Source of the DNA: an uncultured Granulosicoccaceae bacterium
GTDB lineage: Bacteria > Pseudomonadota > Gammaproteobacteria > Granulosicoccales > Granulosicoccaceae
NCBI GenBank assembly: GCA_938028465.1
Contig: CALJAA010000167.1
Coordinates: 1 to 43,416 of the forward strand
Direction of reading: 5' to 3'
DNA: 43,416 nt
A program made the translations under genes and the position numbers. Of the stretch, positions 16,852 through 25,442 are shown one piece after another; the first letter of the stretch is position 1; every line of letters begins with the position of its first letter. Under the pieces are notes generated by a model. It did no database searches. It had not been told where the DNA came from and saw nothing but the letters and a program-made list of their open reading frames with translations.

Positions 16852-17651
16852 ACCCGCTTGATCACTTTTTAGCACGTGCAGCCCTTGCAGGTTTAGGTGT
16901 CGCGCTTGCTGCAGCCCCACTGGGTTGTTTTGTTGTGTGGCGGCGCATGGCCTACTTTGGCGATGCCACCGCACATGCATCCATATTAGGTGTGGCACTT
17001 GCCTTAGCGTTTTCTACATCTATTTGGGTAGGCGTGCTGGCCATGTCTATGTTAATGGCACTTACCGTAACGCTACTGAGCAACCGAGGCTATGCAATGG
17101 ATACCTTATTGGGTGTTATCGCGCATTCCGCCTTAGCCATCGGTTTAGTTGCCGTGTCGTTTTTAAGTGATGTTCGCATTGATTTAATGGCTTACTTGTT
17201 TGGCGACATACTCGCTGTTTCCAAATTTGATCTACTGATTATTTGGGGTGGCGCCCTACTGGTTATCGGTTTGTTACTGTGGCGATGGCGTGCACTGTTA
17301 ACCTCCACACTAAACCCAGACTTGGCTTATGCAGCTGGCTTTAACCCAGATAGAGAACAGTTGATTTTAACAGTGGCTTTGGCCATCGTAGTAGCCGTGG
17401 CCATAAAGGTTGTTGGCGCTCTATTGATAGCAGCGTTACTGATCATACCGGCAGCGGCGGCAAGGGCACTATCCGCTACACCAGAGAAGATGGCGGCACT
17501 TGCTGCCGGCATTGGCGCCACATCGGCCTTGCTCGGCTTGGTGATCGCTTATCAATTGGATACGCCAACAGGCCCCACTATCGTGTGTGTAGCTGCGATG
17601 ATATTTGCGCTACTCAATGTTTACCGACTGGTATCAGCATCTAAGGCCTAG
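16848..17651 (+). CDS. znuB: Zinc ABC transporter permease ZnuB
   Basis: Inner-membrane permease of the zinc importer, 267 residues with about eight membrane segments. Family signatures: the N-terminal AALAGLGVALAAAPLGCFVV, the block RMAYFGDATAHASILGVAL and the C-terminal KVVGALLIAALLIIPAAAA, which contains the conserved ALL-x3-A-AA coupling helix. It starts with GTG overlapping the znuC stop. At its 3' end it converges with moeA and the two stop codons overlap by four bases, leaving no room for a terminator between them. Confidence 0.95.
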   Translation: MNPLDHFLARAALAGLGVALAAAPLGCFVVWRRMAYFGDATAHASILGVALALAFSTSIWVGVLAMSMLMALTVTLLSNRGYAMDTLLGVIAHSALAIGLVAVSFLSDVRIDLMAYLFGDILAVSKFDLLIIWGGALLVIGLLLWRWRALLTSTLNPDLAYAAGFNPDREQLILTVALAIVVAVAIKVVGALLIAALLIIPAAAARALSATPEKMAALAAGIGATSALLGLVIAYQLDTPTGPTIVCVAAMIFALLNVYRLVSASKA

Positions 17652-18922
17652 CCTAACAACCCAAAGAAAGGCTGAACCTTCACTGCATCCCCAACCTCAA
17701 CCTTGCCCTGCTCTGGCTCCAACACAATTAAACAGTCGGCTTGCGCAACTGAAGTTAGGCGGCCAGCACCTTGCTTACCTGTACTTGCTACCGTTAGCTG
17801 ACCATGATCGTTATGACTCAGCATACCGCGCTGAAACTCCATACGACCTGGCGTTTTACGCATAGCAGATGAACTGATTGCGGATAACGTTACGGGCTCT
17901 ACTCGAATAGCTCCCTGCAATTGTTTAATAGCTGGCTTAACAAATTGCAGGTATGTCACCACCACAGCAACAGGGTTGCCCGGTAAGCCAAAGAACACAG
18001 CATCATTCACGTGACCAAAGGCTAGCGGCCTGCCCGGACGCATGGCCAGCTTCCAAAACGACACCTGCCCCTGCTCCTGAAATACTTGCGCAACAAAATC
18101 AGCATCACCTGCGGAGATTCCACCCGACGTCACAACTAAGTCAGCTTGCTTTGCAGCATCACTTAATGCGGCGCGGGTTTTATCAGCATCATCAGGCACA
18201 ACGCCCAAGTCAATAATTTCGATGGCGGGAGATGTTAGGAGCGCTTTTAGCGTATAGCGATTGCTATCGAAAAGCATGCCCAGTGGTAGCTCAGTACCGG
18301 CATGTCCATCTAGGGTGCGTAATTCATCACCTGTGCTAAAAAAAGCAACGCGAATTTTGCGTATAACATCAACCGTATCAATACCCAATGAGGCAAGCAC
18401 GCCAATTTCAGCCGCGCCCATGGTAGTACCAGCACGCAATACGCACTCGCCCAATTGCACATCTTCGCCAACAGGCCTTACATTTTTACCGGCTTGAACA
18501 TCAGCATCAATACGCACCGTGGCATCCACTTGCATCGCATGCTCTTGAATAACAACGGTATCTGCACCGGTGGGCATGATCGCGCCTGTAAATATGCGTA
18601 TAGCCTGCCCTTGCTCTACTGTTTGATCACACGGTTTACCTGCCCATGCCGTACCGATTAGCTGCAGTGTTGTTTCTCCACTAGAGGGAATGCTATCGCG
18701 AGAAATAGCATAGCCATCCATCGCTGAATTACTTTGTGGCGGCACGGCGCGAGGCGAATGAATATCTTTAGCCAATACACGCGCTAACGCATCACTCAGG
18801 TGAACCGTTTCCGCATCATTGATAGGCGAAATTGACGAAGCCATTCGACGCCGAGCATCGCTTACAGGCAACAAGGCGGGCTCGATGGGATCATCACACG
18901 AAGGTTGCTTTTCAATTGTCAT
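17648..18922 (-). CDS. moeA: Molybdopterin molybdenumtransferase MoeA (first copy)
   Basis: Enzyme that inserts molybdate into adenylylated molybdopterin, 424 residues, normal length. Domain I carries PPQSNSAMDGYAISRD (family Asp in AMDGY) and domain III carries MLFDSNRYTL, VTSGGISAGDADFV and WKLAMRPGRPLAFG, then FFGLPGNPVAVVVTYLQF. The two Lys of the KPGK loop studied in E. coli MoeA (275 and 279) are both Arg here. The C-terminal domain IV is complete. Its start overlaps the mobA stop by four bases (ATGA), so mobA-moeA is a bicistron for the final steps of molybdenum cofactor synthesis. A paralogue lies at 37024-38292. Confidence 0.94.
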   Translation of the reverse strand: MTIEKQPSCDDPIEPALLPVSDARRRMASSISPINDAETVHLSDALARVLAKDIHSPRAVPPQSNSAMDGYAISRDSIPSSGETTLQLIGTAWAGKPCDQTVEQGQAIRIFTGAIMPTGADTVVIQEHAMQVDATVRIDADVQAGKNVRPVGEDVQLGECVLRAGTTMGAAEIGVLASLGIDTVDVIRKIRVAFFSTGDELRTLDGHAGTELPLGMLFDSNRYTLKALLTSPAIEIIDLGVVPDDADKTRAALSDAAKQADLVVTSGGISAGDADFVAQVFQEQGQVSFWKLAMRPGRPLAFGHVNDAVFFGLPGNPVAVVVTYLQFVKPAIKQLQGAIRVEPVTLSAISSSAMRKTPGRMEFQRGMLSHNDHGQLTVASTGKQGAGRLTSVAQADCLIVLEPEQGKVEVGDAVKVQPFFGLLG

Positions 18923-19518
18923 TGGGTGATTTCCAACTCAGCAGCCAAACGTTCTTCTTCGGTGTTGATATTACGAAAGGAGTCTGTGCAATCGCTGCAA
19001 TCCACGGCCAGCATGTTGTGCATGCCATACCACTTATCTATTTTTCGTTCACCACTTAGTAAAAAGTTATCAAGCGAATCAGCTAAATCAACCGACACCA
19101 TAGCAAACACCGGCTGCAGACGATCTCCATCGTGCGCTACAACTATTTCTACATCGCTTTCATTGGCAGCATTTGTTAGGGCATCGTTTAGTTTGTTTAG
19201 TAATGCTATTTGTACAAACGGCGAATCGCAGGGGCACATAAAAATGTAATCGTTGCTAAGTGATTGCATCGCCGCATATAAACCTGCTAAAGGGCCGAGA
19301 TGCCCCGCGTGTTCGTCGGCGACTACTGGTACACCAAGAGACTGATAAGCTTTATGATTGCGATTAGCATTGATAACAACATCGCTTGTGAATTGACTAA
19401 CAACGTCAAGCGTCCACTGCACCATCGGCTTGTTGCCAAGCACAACTAAACCTTTATCCTGCCCTTGCATACGTCTGGCAAGCCCGCCCGCTAAAATGAC
19501 TACGCCAACGTCAGCCAT
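18919..19518 (-). CDS. mobA: Molybdenum cofactor guanylyltransferase MobA
   Basis: Transfers GMP from GTP to molybdopterin to make the bis-MGD form used by DMSO-reductase family enzymes. About 199 residues. The nucleotide-binding N-terminus is VVILAGGLARRMQGQDKGL, the pattern LAGG-x-x-RM-x-G-x-DK. The metal-binding Asp is in FMCPCDSPFV and a conserved Gly-Pro turn is in GHLGPLAGL. ATG at 19518 is chosen because GGAG lies about 10 nt upstream; the in-frame TTG at 19533 sits inside that ribosome-binding site and cannot be the start. Overlaps moeA. Presence implies MGD-type molybdoenzymes in the organism. Confidence 0.94.
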   Translation of the reverse strand: MADVGVVILAGGLARRMQGQDKGLVVLGNKPMVQWTLDVVSQFTSDVVINANRNHKAYQSLGVPVVADEHAGHLGPLAGLYAAMQSLSNDYIFMCPCDSPFVQIALLNKLNDALTNAANESDVEIVVAHDGDRLQPVFAMVSVDLADSLDNFLLSGERKIDKWYGMHNMLAVDCSDCTDSFRNINTEEERLAAELEITQ

Positions 19519-19542
19519 TTTAATGAACTCCAATTAGGCTAA

Positions 19543-21177
19543 TCATGCTTCGACCGCACGAGTCATGGTATGCCCAGGTAATTGCGCATAGTAATCTTGT
19601 AGAAAATCTTCAAAGCTACCTGTACATTGAGCTTCTAGCGCTTTTAGTTGCTCAATTGATTCGGTAACCTCAAAGCTTAACTTGGACGCTAACTCACTTT
19701 CAGCAGTTGCGGCCAGTAAGTTGTCATGAGATGTGACCGACTGGTCTAGCGCGTAATCAAAAAATGACCCTCGCTCTTTAATCCCTGCAAGCACAATGGC
19801 TGAGGGTGTTTTATCGCTATCTTGTATTTTTGCTCTCTGTTGATCGAGTGATCGCTCGTATAGATTGCCACCGGATTCGCTATCAAGCTGCTCGGCTATC
19901 GCTTGTAAACTATCAACAATCGACAAACCCCATTGATCAAGCGCAACAGATTTGCCCGCATGAATCAGTTGTAAGCCGGGCTTACGCCCATTATGAGCTA
20001 CGTTGGTCATGTTGCTTGCGTTATCACGCATTTCTTCGACTTCAAGTGGTGGGCTGTCGGCTAAGAAGGCAAACATCATCAGCATTTCCAACATAGCAAC
20101 CTGCTCAAGATTAACACCTTCATCATGTTGCAAGTTGACGTCGACGGAGCGTAGTTCAAGATACCGGATGCCACGCTTTTTCAGTGCCAGTATCGCCATC
20201 TCACCGGCATCGGCAATTTGCTTTGGCCGCACACTGCTGTAATACTCGTTTTCGATTTGCAAACGATTTGCCGTGAGTTGTTGATAGCGACCCACCTCAT
20301 CAAGTATTCCCATTTTTTCATAGGGAGGGTGCACTTCACTAACATGCGCAATGATGTCTCGCATATAGCATTCGAAGTTACTATGACAAACACTTAAATC
20401 TAGATTTTTATCGTCTCGGTATTGATAACCAATATTTCCCAAGCGTAAAGAGGTACCAAACGGCTCGTAGCGTGTTGAACCATTAAACGTTTTAAGTGTT
20501 GGATGATCATCGTCGCCTAAAAACGATTGGCAAATAGCAGGAGACGCACCAAACAAGTAAGGCACAATCCAACCGATGCGCATGAGGTTACGCGTCATAT
20601 GAAAATAACCTTCAGTACGTAATGCATCTTGTTGCGACATATCAAATAACGCTTTTTGCTGATGTCCGTGTAGCTCTTGCCAAACTGGCCAGATGCTTTC
20701 GTCAAATGAAAAGTTAAAGTGCACACCTGCTATGGCTTGCATACGACGGCCATAACGCAGCCCTAGGCCACGTCGGTAGGCTTGCTTCATTTGACCATTA
20801 TGCGAATCACCATATTGACCGATACGGATACTTTGCTCTCCGTGCAAAATACAAGGCATGCTCGTATTCCACAAATGCTCTTGATCAGGCAATCGCGACG
20901 CAATAAATTGATGCAGACCAGTGAGGTATGCCATCACTGACTCCGCTGATTTGCACGGAGGGGTCACCATCTCAATGAGTGCCTCGGAGAAATCGGTTGT
21001 GATACTTTTGTTGCACAGCGGCGAGCCAAGGCTAGGTGGATGCCGTTGCTGCGAAATCGCCCCATCGGCTGCCACTCGCAGCGATTCTTTTTCCAAACCT
21101 ATGTTTCTTTTCGCAAAAACCGCGGCAGAATGCGTATCTAGCAAACGTTTTGCTCTAGAATCCACTTCGATATACAC
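19543..21177 (-). CDS. gshA: Glutamate-cysteine ligase GshA
   Basis: First enzyme of glutathione synthesis, forming gamma-glutamylcysteine from Glu, Cys and ATP. It has 544 residues, close to the 518 of the E. coli type-1 enzyme. Characteristic blocks: GLEKESLRVAADG near the N-terminus, ITTDFSEALIEMVTPP, FNFSFDE with the ATP-site Glu, FGASPAICQSFL and the Arg/Glu-rich region IRYLELRSVDVN. It begins with GTG at 21177, with AGGG about 9 nt upstream; unusual starts are common for gshA. It precedes mobA on the same strand with only 24 bp between its stop and the mobA start, so mobA and moeA may be co-transcribed with it. Divergent from the ybfF-type gene. Confidence 0.95.
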   Translation of the reverse strand: MYIEVDSRAKRLLDTHSAAVFAKRNIGLEKESLRVAADGAISQQRHPPSLGSPLCNKSITTDFSEALIEMVTPPCKSAESVMAYLTGLHQFIASRLPDQEHLWNTSMPCILHGEQSIRIGQYGDSHNGQMKQAYRRGLGLRYGRRMQAIAGVHFNFSFDESIWPVWQELHGHQQKALFDMSQQDALRTEGYFHMTRNLMRIGWIVPYLFGASPAICQSFLGDDDHPTLKTFNGSTRYEPFGTSLRLGNIGYQYRDDKNLDLSVCHSNFECYMRDIIAHVSEVHPPYEKMGILDEVGRYQQLTANRLQIENEYYSSVRPKQIADAGEMAILALKKRGIRYLELRSVDVNLQHDEGVNLEQVAMLEMLMMFAFLADSPPLEVEEMRDNASNMTNVAHNGRKPGLQLIHAGKSVALDQWGLSIVDSLQAIAEQLDSESGGNLYERSLDQQRAKIQDSDKTPSAIVLAGIKERGSFFDYALDQSVTSHDNLLAATAESELASKLSFEVTESIEQLKALEAQCTGSFEDFLQDYYAQLPGHTMTRAVEA

Positions 21178-21228
21178 AATGAATACCCTATATATGTTGC
21201 AGGCAGTTTACCCCATGGTTTGTCACAG

Positions 21229-21252
21229 CGTTTATACAAACGTTTATACAAG
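21229..21252 (+). repeat. Two-copy 12-bp tandem repeat directly before a start codon
   Basis: CGTTTATACAAA is followed immediately by CGTTTATACAAG; 11 of 12 bases match. The ATG of the ybfF-type gene begins at the next base. The repeat leaves no visible Shine-Dalgarno motif in front of that ATG. If translation began at the TTG at 21220 the repeat would encode RLYKRLYK. Confidence 0.7.
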
Positions 21253-22026
21253 ATGATAAACGCAGTAGTCGCCGGCCGTGGTGAGCCACTTCTCATACTA
21301 CATGGGCTATTTGGTAGCTTAGATAACTACCGTTCCATTGCTCTGCACTTCGAACGCCACCACCAGGTACATCGACTCGACCTACCCGGGCATGGTGATT
21401 CAGATTCCTTGCCTGAGCTAACGATCTCGGCTATGACAGCCGATATTCAACAATATCTAGAACAAAACAATATCGAGCGCTGCTCCGTATTGGGCCACTC
21501 ACTTGGTGGCAAAGTCGCTATGGCTTTGGCCAGCAACGATATACAGCGGCGTATTAACCAATTAATTATTGTGGATATTGCACCGCGTTTATATCCCCCG
21601 CATCATCAAGAATTACTCGACGCGCTACTATCACTCGATCTCAATACGCTAGTTGATCGCCGTGACGCCGACAAACTGTTACGCACCACAATACCCGAGG
21701 CTGGAGTAAGGGCATTCTTACTTAAAAGCTTAATACGTAACGAGGACCAATCACTGCGCTGGCAGTTCGATCTAAACGGCCTCAATGCAAGCTATGCGTC
21801 TATCCGAGAAATGCCCACCATGGCAAAAGCGATTGCCAATCCAACGCTATTTATAAAAGGTGGTAAAAGCAACTATATTCGCGATTCCGATGTTGAACTG
21901 ATTAAACGCCACTTCTCAAACGCTACGCTTAAAGAAATTCCGGGCGCAGGCCACTGGGTGCATGCTGAGAAACCGGCTGTATTTAGCCGCCTGTGCACCG
22001 AATTCCTGCAACACAGTAATAGCTAA
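21253..22026 (+). CDS. ybfF: YbfF-type alpha/beta-fold esterase
   Basis: Cytosolic acyl-esterase of about 257 residues similar in outline to E. coli YbfF. The oxyanion region is ILHGLFGSLDNYRS, the nucleophile elbow is GHSLGGKVAMAL (Ser83 from this start), an IVDIAP block follows, and the base His is in GAGHWVHAEKP. These blocks match YbfF in order and spacing. YbfF hydrolyses short and medium acyl esters including thioesters in vitro; the physiological substrate is not settled. Start choice is open: ATG at 21253 has no ribosome-binding site and a TTG at 21220 adds 11 residues encoded by a short tandem repeat. Divergent from gshA. Confidence 0.88.
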   Translation: MINAVVAGRGEPLLILHGLFGSLDNYRSIALHFERHHQVHRLDLPGHGDSDSLPELTISAMTADIQQYLEQNNIERCSVLGHSLGGKVAMALASNDIQRRINQLIIVDIAPRLYPPHHQELLDALLSLDLNTLVDRRDADKLLRTTIPEAGVRAFLLKSLIRNEDQSLRWQFDLNGLNASYASIREMPTMAKAIANPTLFIKGGKSNYIRDSDVELIKRHFSNATLKEIPGAGHWVHAEKPAVFSRLCTEFLQHSNS

Positions 22027-22047
22027 CCAACACTCAACACTTAGCTA

Positions 22048-22077
22048 TTGCGGCTTGCGTTAGATTTCATTTATGAT
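22048..22077 (+). promoter_or_regulatory. Candidate sigma-70 promoter of the DUF2058 gene
   Basis: TTGCGG (22048-22053) and TATGAT (22072-22077) are separated by 18 bases and lie 37 bp upstream of the ATG at 22114. Both boxes are close to the consensus, though this is only a motif match by eye. Confidence 0.4.
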
Positions 22078-22113
22078 GGCACTCTTTAGATAGTTACTAC
22101 CGCTACCCGCTCC

Positions 22114-22596
22114 ATGTCTGACTCTCTCCGCGACCAACTTAAGCAAGCTGGCTTTACCGAAACAACGCCAAAAGCGCGCAACCCTAAAAAAACAAACAAA
22201 CCACGCGATAACTCACGTAAAAAAACACTCAACGCTGCCACAAGTAAGTCAAAACAAGCCGAGGCTGCAATTGCAGCACGCAAAGCACAGAAGCTCAAAA
22301 TCACAGAACTCATCAATGAACATCAAATCAAGAAGTTCGCAGGTGAAAGCGTCTATAGCTACACGCTAGAAAAGAAGATTCGACAACTGTTTGTTAGTGA
22401 TGATGCGCGCGTAAAACTAATCAGTGGCGAATGGGTAATTACCCGCCTTAATGGCGCAAGCTATCTTGTTCCTGAGACTACTGGCAAGGCAATATTAGAG
22501 ATAAACCCGCAATGGCTTGTTGTATCGTCACAAGATGACAACGATACCAGTGACGAATACAACGAACACCCCGTCCCTGACGACCTGCAATGGTAA
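22114..22596 (+). CDS. DUF2058 protein (YaiL-like, nucleoprotein/polynucleotide-associated)
   Basis: Small basic protein of 160 residues of the DUF2058 family, whose E. coli member is YaiL. The N-terminus has the family start LRDQLKQAGF, a highly charged Lys-rich region (about 20-70) predicted to be helical, and a C-terminal domain that ends in VPDDLQW, the family's hallmark end (VPDDLMW in YaiL). No catalytic motif is known; the basic N-terminus suggests nucleic acid binding. No clear ribosome-binding site precedes the ATG. The gene is followed after 31 bp by sbcB on the same strand and may be co-transcribed with it. Confidence 0.85.
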   Translation: MSDSLRDQLKQAGFTETTPKARNPKKTNKPRDNSRKKTLNAATSKSKQAEAAIAARKAQKLKITELINEHQIKKFAGESVYSYTLEKKIRQLFVSDDARVKLISGEWVITRLNGASYLVPETTGKAILEINPQWLVVSSQDDNDTSDEYNEHPVPDDLQW

Positions 22597-22627
22597 TGCT
22601 AGATTCAATCGAAAACAGTGATACCTA

Positions 22628-24064
22628 ATGGGAATGAGCAACAGCCTCTATTGGTTCGACTATGAAACCTTTGGCACCTCACCCGCTTGGGACCGCCCCG
22701 TTCAATTCGCAGGGCGACGTACAGATCTGAATCTCCAACCCATTGGCAAACCATTGGAGATCTACTGCAAGCAGGCAGTGGACTACATACCCAACCCAAT
22801 CGCCGCCCTAGTCACTGGTATTACCCCACAACTAGCCAATGAAAGGGGTGTACCGGAATACCAGTTCATTGAAAAAATTCTGAGTGAGATTGGCGCTGAT
22901 GGCACCTGCTCTGCCGGCTACAATAATGTGCGATTCGATGATGAATTTACGCGGTTCACCGCCTTCAGAAATTTCCATGATGCCTACGAACACGAATGGA
23001 AAAACGACAACTCGCGATGGGATCTGCTCGACGTGGTGCGCCTCACTCGCGCGTTACGGCCTGAAGGCATTGAATGGCCAGTTGATGAAAGCGGCAATGC
23101 AGTAAACAAGCTCGAGCTCATTACTCAAGCCAATGGCTTAACGCACTCTAAGGCTCATGATGCGATGTCTGATGTGGATGCCACGATCGATGTGGCTCGC
23201 TTAATCAAAGTCACACAGCCGAAGCTGTACGACTACGCTTTTAATCATCGTGATAAACATAGCCTTGCGCAGATACTCAACGTTGCCACGCGCAATCCTT
23301 GTATACAGATTTCAGGGATGATACCGGGCGAACACGGGCATGCAGCCGTTGTGATACCCGTAGCAAGGCACCCCGTTAATCCTAACGGCGTTATCGTGCT
23401 GGATTGCCGAAGCGACCCTGCCGCACTAGCTGAGCTAAGCGAAGAGGAAATCACGCAGCGCGTATTCACCCGCGATGTTGATCTCAAAACCGAACGCCTG
23501 CATCTGCGAGTCATACATATTAATAAATGCCCAGTAGTGGTGCCACTAGGCACAATGCGGCCGGTGGACGCCGAACGGCTGGGTATCGATCTGCCCAAAC
23601 AACTTGAGCGCGTTGAGCAGTTTAAGGCCCTATATAGCAATGAACTAAGCGAGAAGGTAAGGCGTGCGATGACTCGGCAATTTGAATCAACGCTTGATGA
23701 TGTGGATGGCAGTTTGTACGGCGGTAATTTCTTTAGTCGCGACGACAAGCAACGCTTTGAACATATTCGAGCAGCTAATGGTGAAGGACTGAGTAAGCAC
23801 ATCGGGTTTTTCGATGACGCCAGGCTTGACGAAATGTTGTTTCGCTACAAAGCAAGAAACTTCCCACAATCGCTAAGCAATGAAGAATCAATACGTTGGA
23901 ATGAATTCTGTGCCAACAGGCTTAACAATGTCGAGGCACCGTGGCTTGATTTCGATAGTTTTGATCAGCTAATGAAAGAGGCTGATTGGAGCAATGACGC
24001 GCAGTTACAAAAAGCGCTGAACGAGTATGTTGCAGATATTAAGGCCCGCTTCGCAACTAGTTAG
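22628..24064 (+). CDS. sbcB: Exodeoxyribonuclease I (ExoI)
   Basis: 3'-5' exonuclease specific for single-stranded DNA, acting in mismatch repair and recombination. 478 residues, the usual size. The DEDDh active site is complete: YWFDYETFGT (Asp11, Glu13), GYNNVRFDDEF (Asp) and SKAHDAMSDVDATIDVARL (His and Asp). A SH3-like domain and the helical C-terminal domain of ExoI follow (SLYGGNFFSRDDKQRF is a typical block). The start could be the ATG at 22628 or at 22634. The last eight bases overlap the convergent membrane-protein gene at 24057-24521. Confidence 0.95.
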   Translation: MGMSNSLYWFDYETFGTSPAWDRPVQFAGRRTDLNLQPIGKPLEIYCKQAVDYIPNPIAALVTGITPQLANERGVPEYQFIEKILSEIGADGTCSAGYNNVRFDDEFTRFTAFRNFHDAYEHEWKNDNSRWDLLDVVRLTRALRPEGIEWPVDESGNAVNKLELITQANGLTHSKAHDAMSDVDATIDVARLIKVTQPKLYDYAFNHRDKHSLAQILNVATRNPCIQISGMIPGEHGHAAVVIPVARHPVNPNGVIVLDCRSDPAALAELSEEEITQRVFTRDVDLKTERLHLRVIHINKCPVVVPLGTMRPVDAERLGIDLPKQLERVEQFKALYSNELSEKVRRAMTRQFESTLDDVDGSLYGGNFFSRDDKQRFEHIRAANGEGLSKHIGFFDDARLDEMLFRYKARNFPQSLSNEESIRWNEFCANRLNNVEAPWLDFDSFDQLMKEADWSNDAQLQKALNEYVADIKARFATS

Positions 24065-24521
24065 TGCGGCGACCACCACCATCCATAAAATCGGTACCAC
24101 TGATTAACGGGCGTATGGTGTTCATTACAAAAAACGAGAAAAACAGAAAGAAAAACACAAACTTGTTAGTAGCGTAGGCAGGCATAAATATCGCTACAAC
24201 AGCCAAAACCAACACAGTGGCGATAAAAAATCCGTAAGCGGAATGTACGTAAATTTTCATAATTGAATTAGTGATATCGGTACGATATACACCACTAACA
24301 ACCATACTTAACATCATGATTGTCACCACCACAGTGATCGGCCAAATCATTTCTAACAGGGATACACCCAGGCTAATTTTTCCCGCAGCTACAAATACAC
24401 CGGCAAACATGATCGCTTCAGCTAATGCACGCAAAGGAGTTGGAAAACTAATCTGACGATACAGCGTTATCCAGAGCGCTTGGCGCAATCGGGAGAGCGA
24501 TGCGATGGTGAGTGAATCCAT
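24057..24521 (-). CDS. Small membrane protein of unknown function
   Basis: 154 residues with about four hydrophobic segments (AEAIMFAGVFVAAGKIS, MIWPITVVVTIMMLSMVVSG, FFIATVLVLAVVAIFM, FVFFFLFFSFFVMNTI). The arrangement, with a GVYR turn after the second segment, recalls the N-terminal membrane part of polyprenyl-phosphate sugar transferases of the EpsB/WcaJ kind, but the catalytic transferase domain is absent: the protein stops soon after the last segment with GTDFMDGGGRRTN. It may be an orphan membrane module or a decayed gene. Its 3' end overlaps the sbcB 3' end by eight bases on the other strand. I would not assign a function. Confidence 0.6.
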   Translation of the reverse strand: MDSLTIASLSRLRQALWITLYRQISFPTPLRALAEAIMFAGVFVAAGKISLGVSLLEMIWPITVVVTIMMLSMVVSGVYRTDITNSIMKIYVHSAYGFFIATVLVLAVVAIFMPAYATNKFVFFFLFFSFFVMNTIRPLISGTDFMDGGGRRTN

Positions 24522-24724
24522 GTTTCCGGCCTCGATGGATCGTCTCGCGACGACGGTACAATGGCTCTATTTTAGCCGGTAAACGCCCCAATCAACTGTG
24601 AACCGTTGTCGCAAATACTATTATTAAACACAAGTACACAATTCTTTCTGAATATTACAATGCAAACTGGCCCATAGTTTCTACCCCATGATAACGATGA
24701 CAAGCTCTGTTAATATCTCGTCAT

Positions 24725-25432
24725 ATGGCACAAGAACGTATCAAGCTTTACCAAGGATCGGTCAACGAGTGCAGCTACTTACCCAACCGGGAAGCGATCA
24801 ACATCTATGCTGATCCGCATCACCCGCACCCTCGAGCCGTCTATAACCAATTGATTAAACGAGGCTTTCGTCGTTCTGGCGAATTTGTTTACAAGCCTGG
24901 CTGTAAAGATTGCAATGCGTGCGTTCCGGCACGAATAGTTTGTGACGCGTTTAGACACCGACGCAGTGACCGTCGCAACCTCAAACTCAACGAAGATCTA
25001 CTAGTACAGTTTGTCCCAGCTAGGTATACCGATATCTATTTTGATTTGTACTCACGCTACCTTGAGGCGCGCCATCCAGGCGGTGGAATGGATCAACCTG
25101 CGCCAGAAGACTTCGAACGTTTTTTGCTTAACCCTTGGGGTGAGACGCTGTTTGTTGAAATCAGCCTAAACAAACGCGTTATTGGCGTCGCTGTAACTGA
25201 TGCTACTAGTGATGGCTTATCCGCGGTGTATACGTTCTTCGACCCAGATTTTAGCAAACGTGGTTTGGGTAGGTTTTCAATTCTGCGTCAAATTGAGCTT
25301 TGCCAAGACATGACGCTTCCCTATTTGTATTTAGGCTACTGGGTTGATGGCTGCGAAAAAATGCAATATAAAACAGACTTCAACCCGCAAGAGCATTTTA
25401 ACGGCAAGGATTGGGTTACGCCTGAAGGCTAG
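24725..25432 (+). CDS. bpt: Aspartate/glutamate leucyltransferase Bpt
   Basis: Leucyl-tRNA-protein transferase that attaches Leu to N-terminal Asp or Glu of proteins, marking them for ClpS/ClpAP degradation in the bacterial N-end rule. 235 residues, normal length. N-terminal Cys cluster in YLPNREAINIY and PGCKDCNACVPARI, then a GNAT-like fold with SAVYTFFDPDFSKRGLGRFS and the C-terminal YLYLGYWVDGCEKMQYKTDF, all family signatures. It starts with ATG at 24725. It is divergent from the small membrane protein and converges with the cyclase gene ten bases away. Confidence 0.94.
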   Translation: MAQERIKLYQGSVNECSYLPNREAINIYADPHHPHPRAVYNQLIKRGFRRSGEFVYKPGCKDCNACVPARIVCDAFRHRRSDRRNLKLNEDLLVQFVPARYTDIYFDLYSRYLEARHPGGGMDQPAPEDFERFLLNPWGETLFVEISLNKRVIGVAVTDATSDGLSAVYTFFDPDFSKRGLGRFSILRQIELCQDMTLPYLYLGYWVDGCEKMQYKTDFNPQEHFNGKDWVTPEG

Positions 25433-25442
25433 ACTTACTACC

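Noticed and set aside
23245..23802. 185-codon minus-strand frame
   Set aside because: Antisense to sbcB; Ser/Arg-rich composition typical of a shadow frame.
24057..24521. Complete sugar transferase
   Set aside because: Only membrane segments are present; the catalytic domain expected after them is absent.
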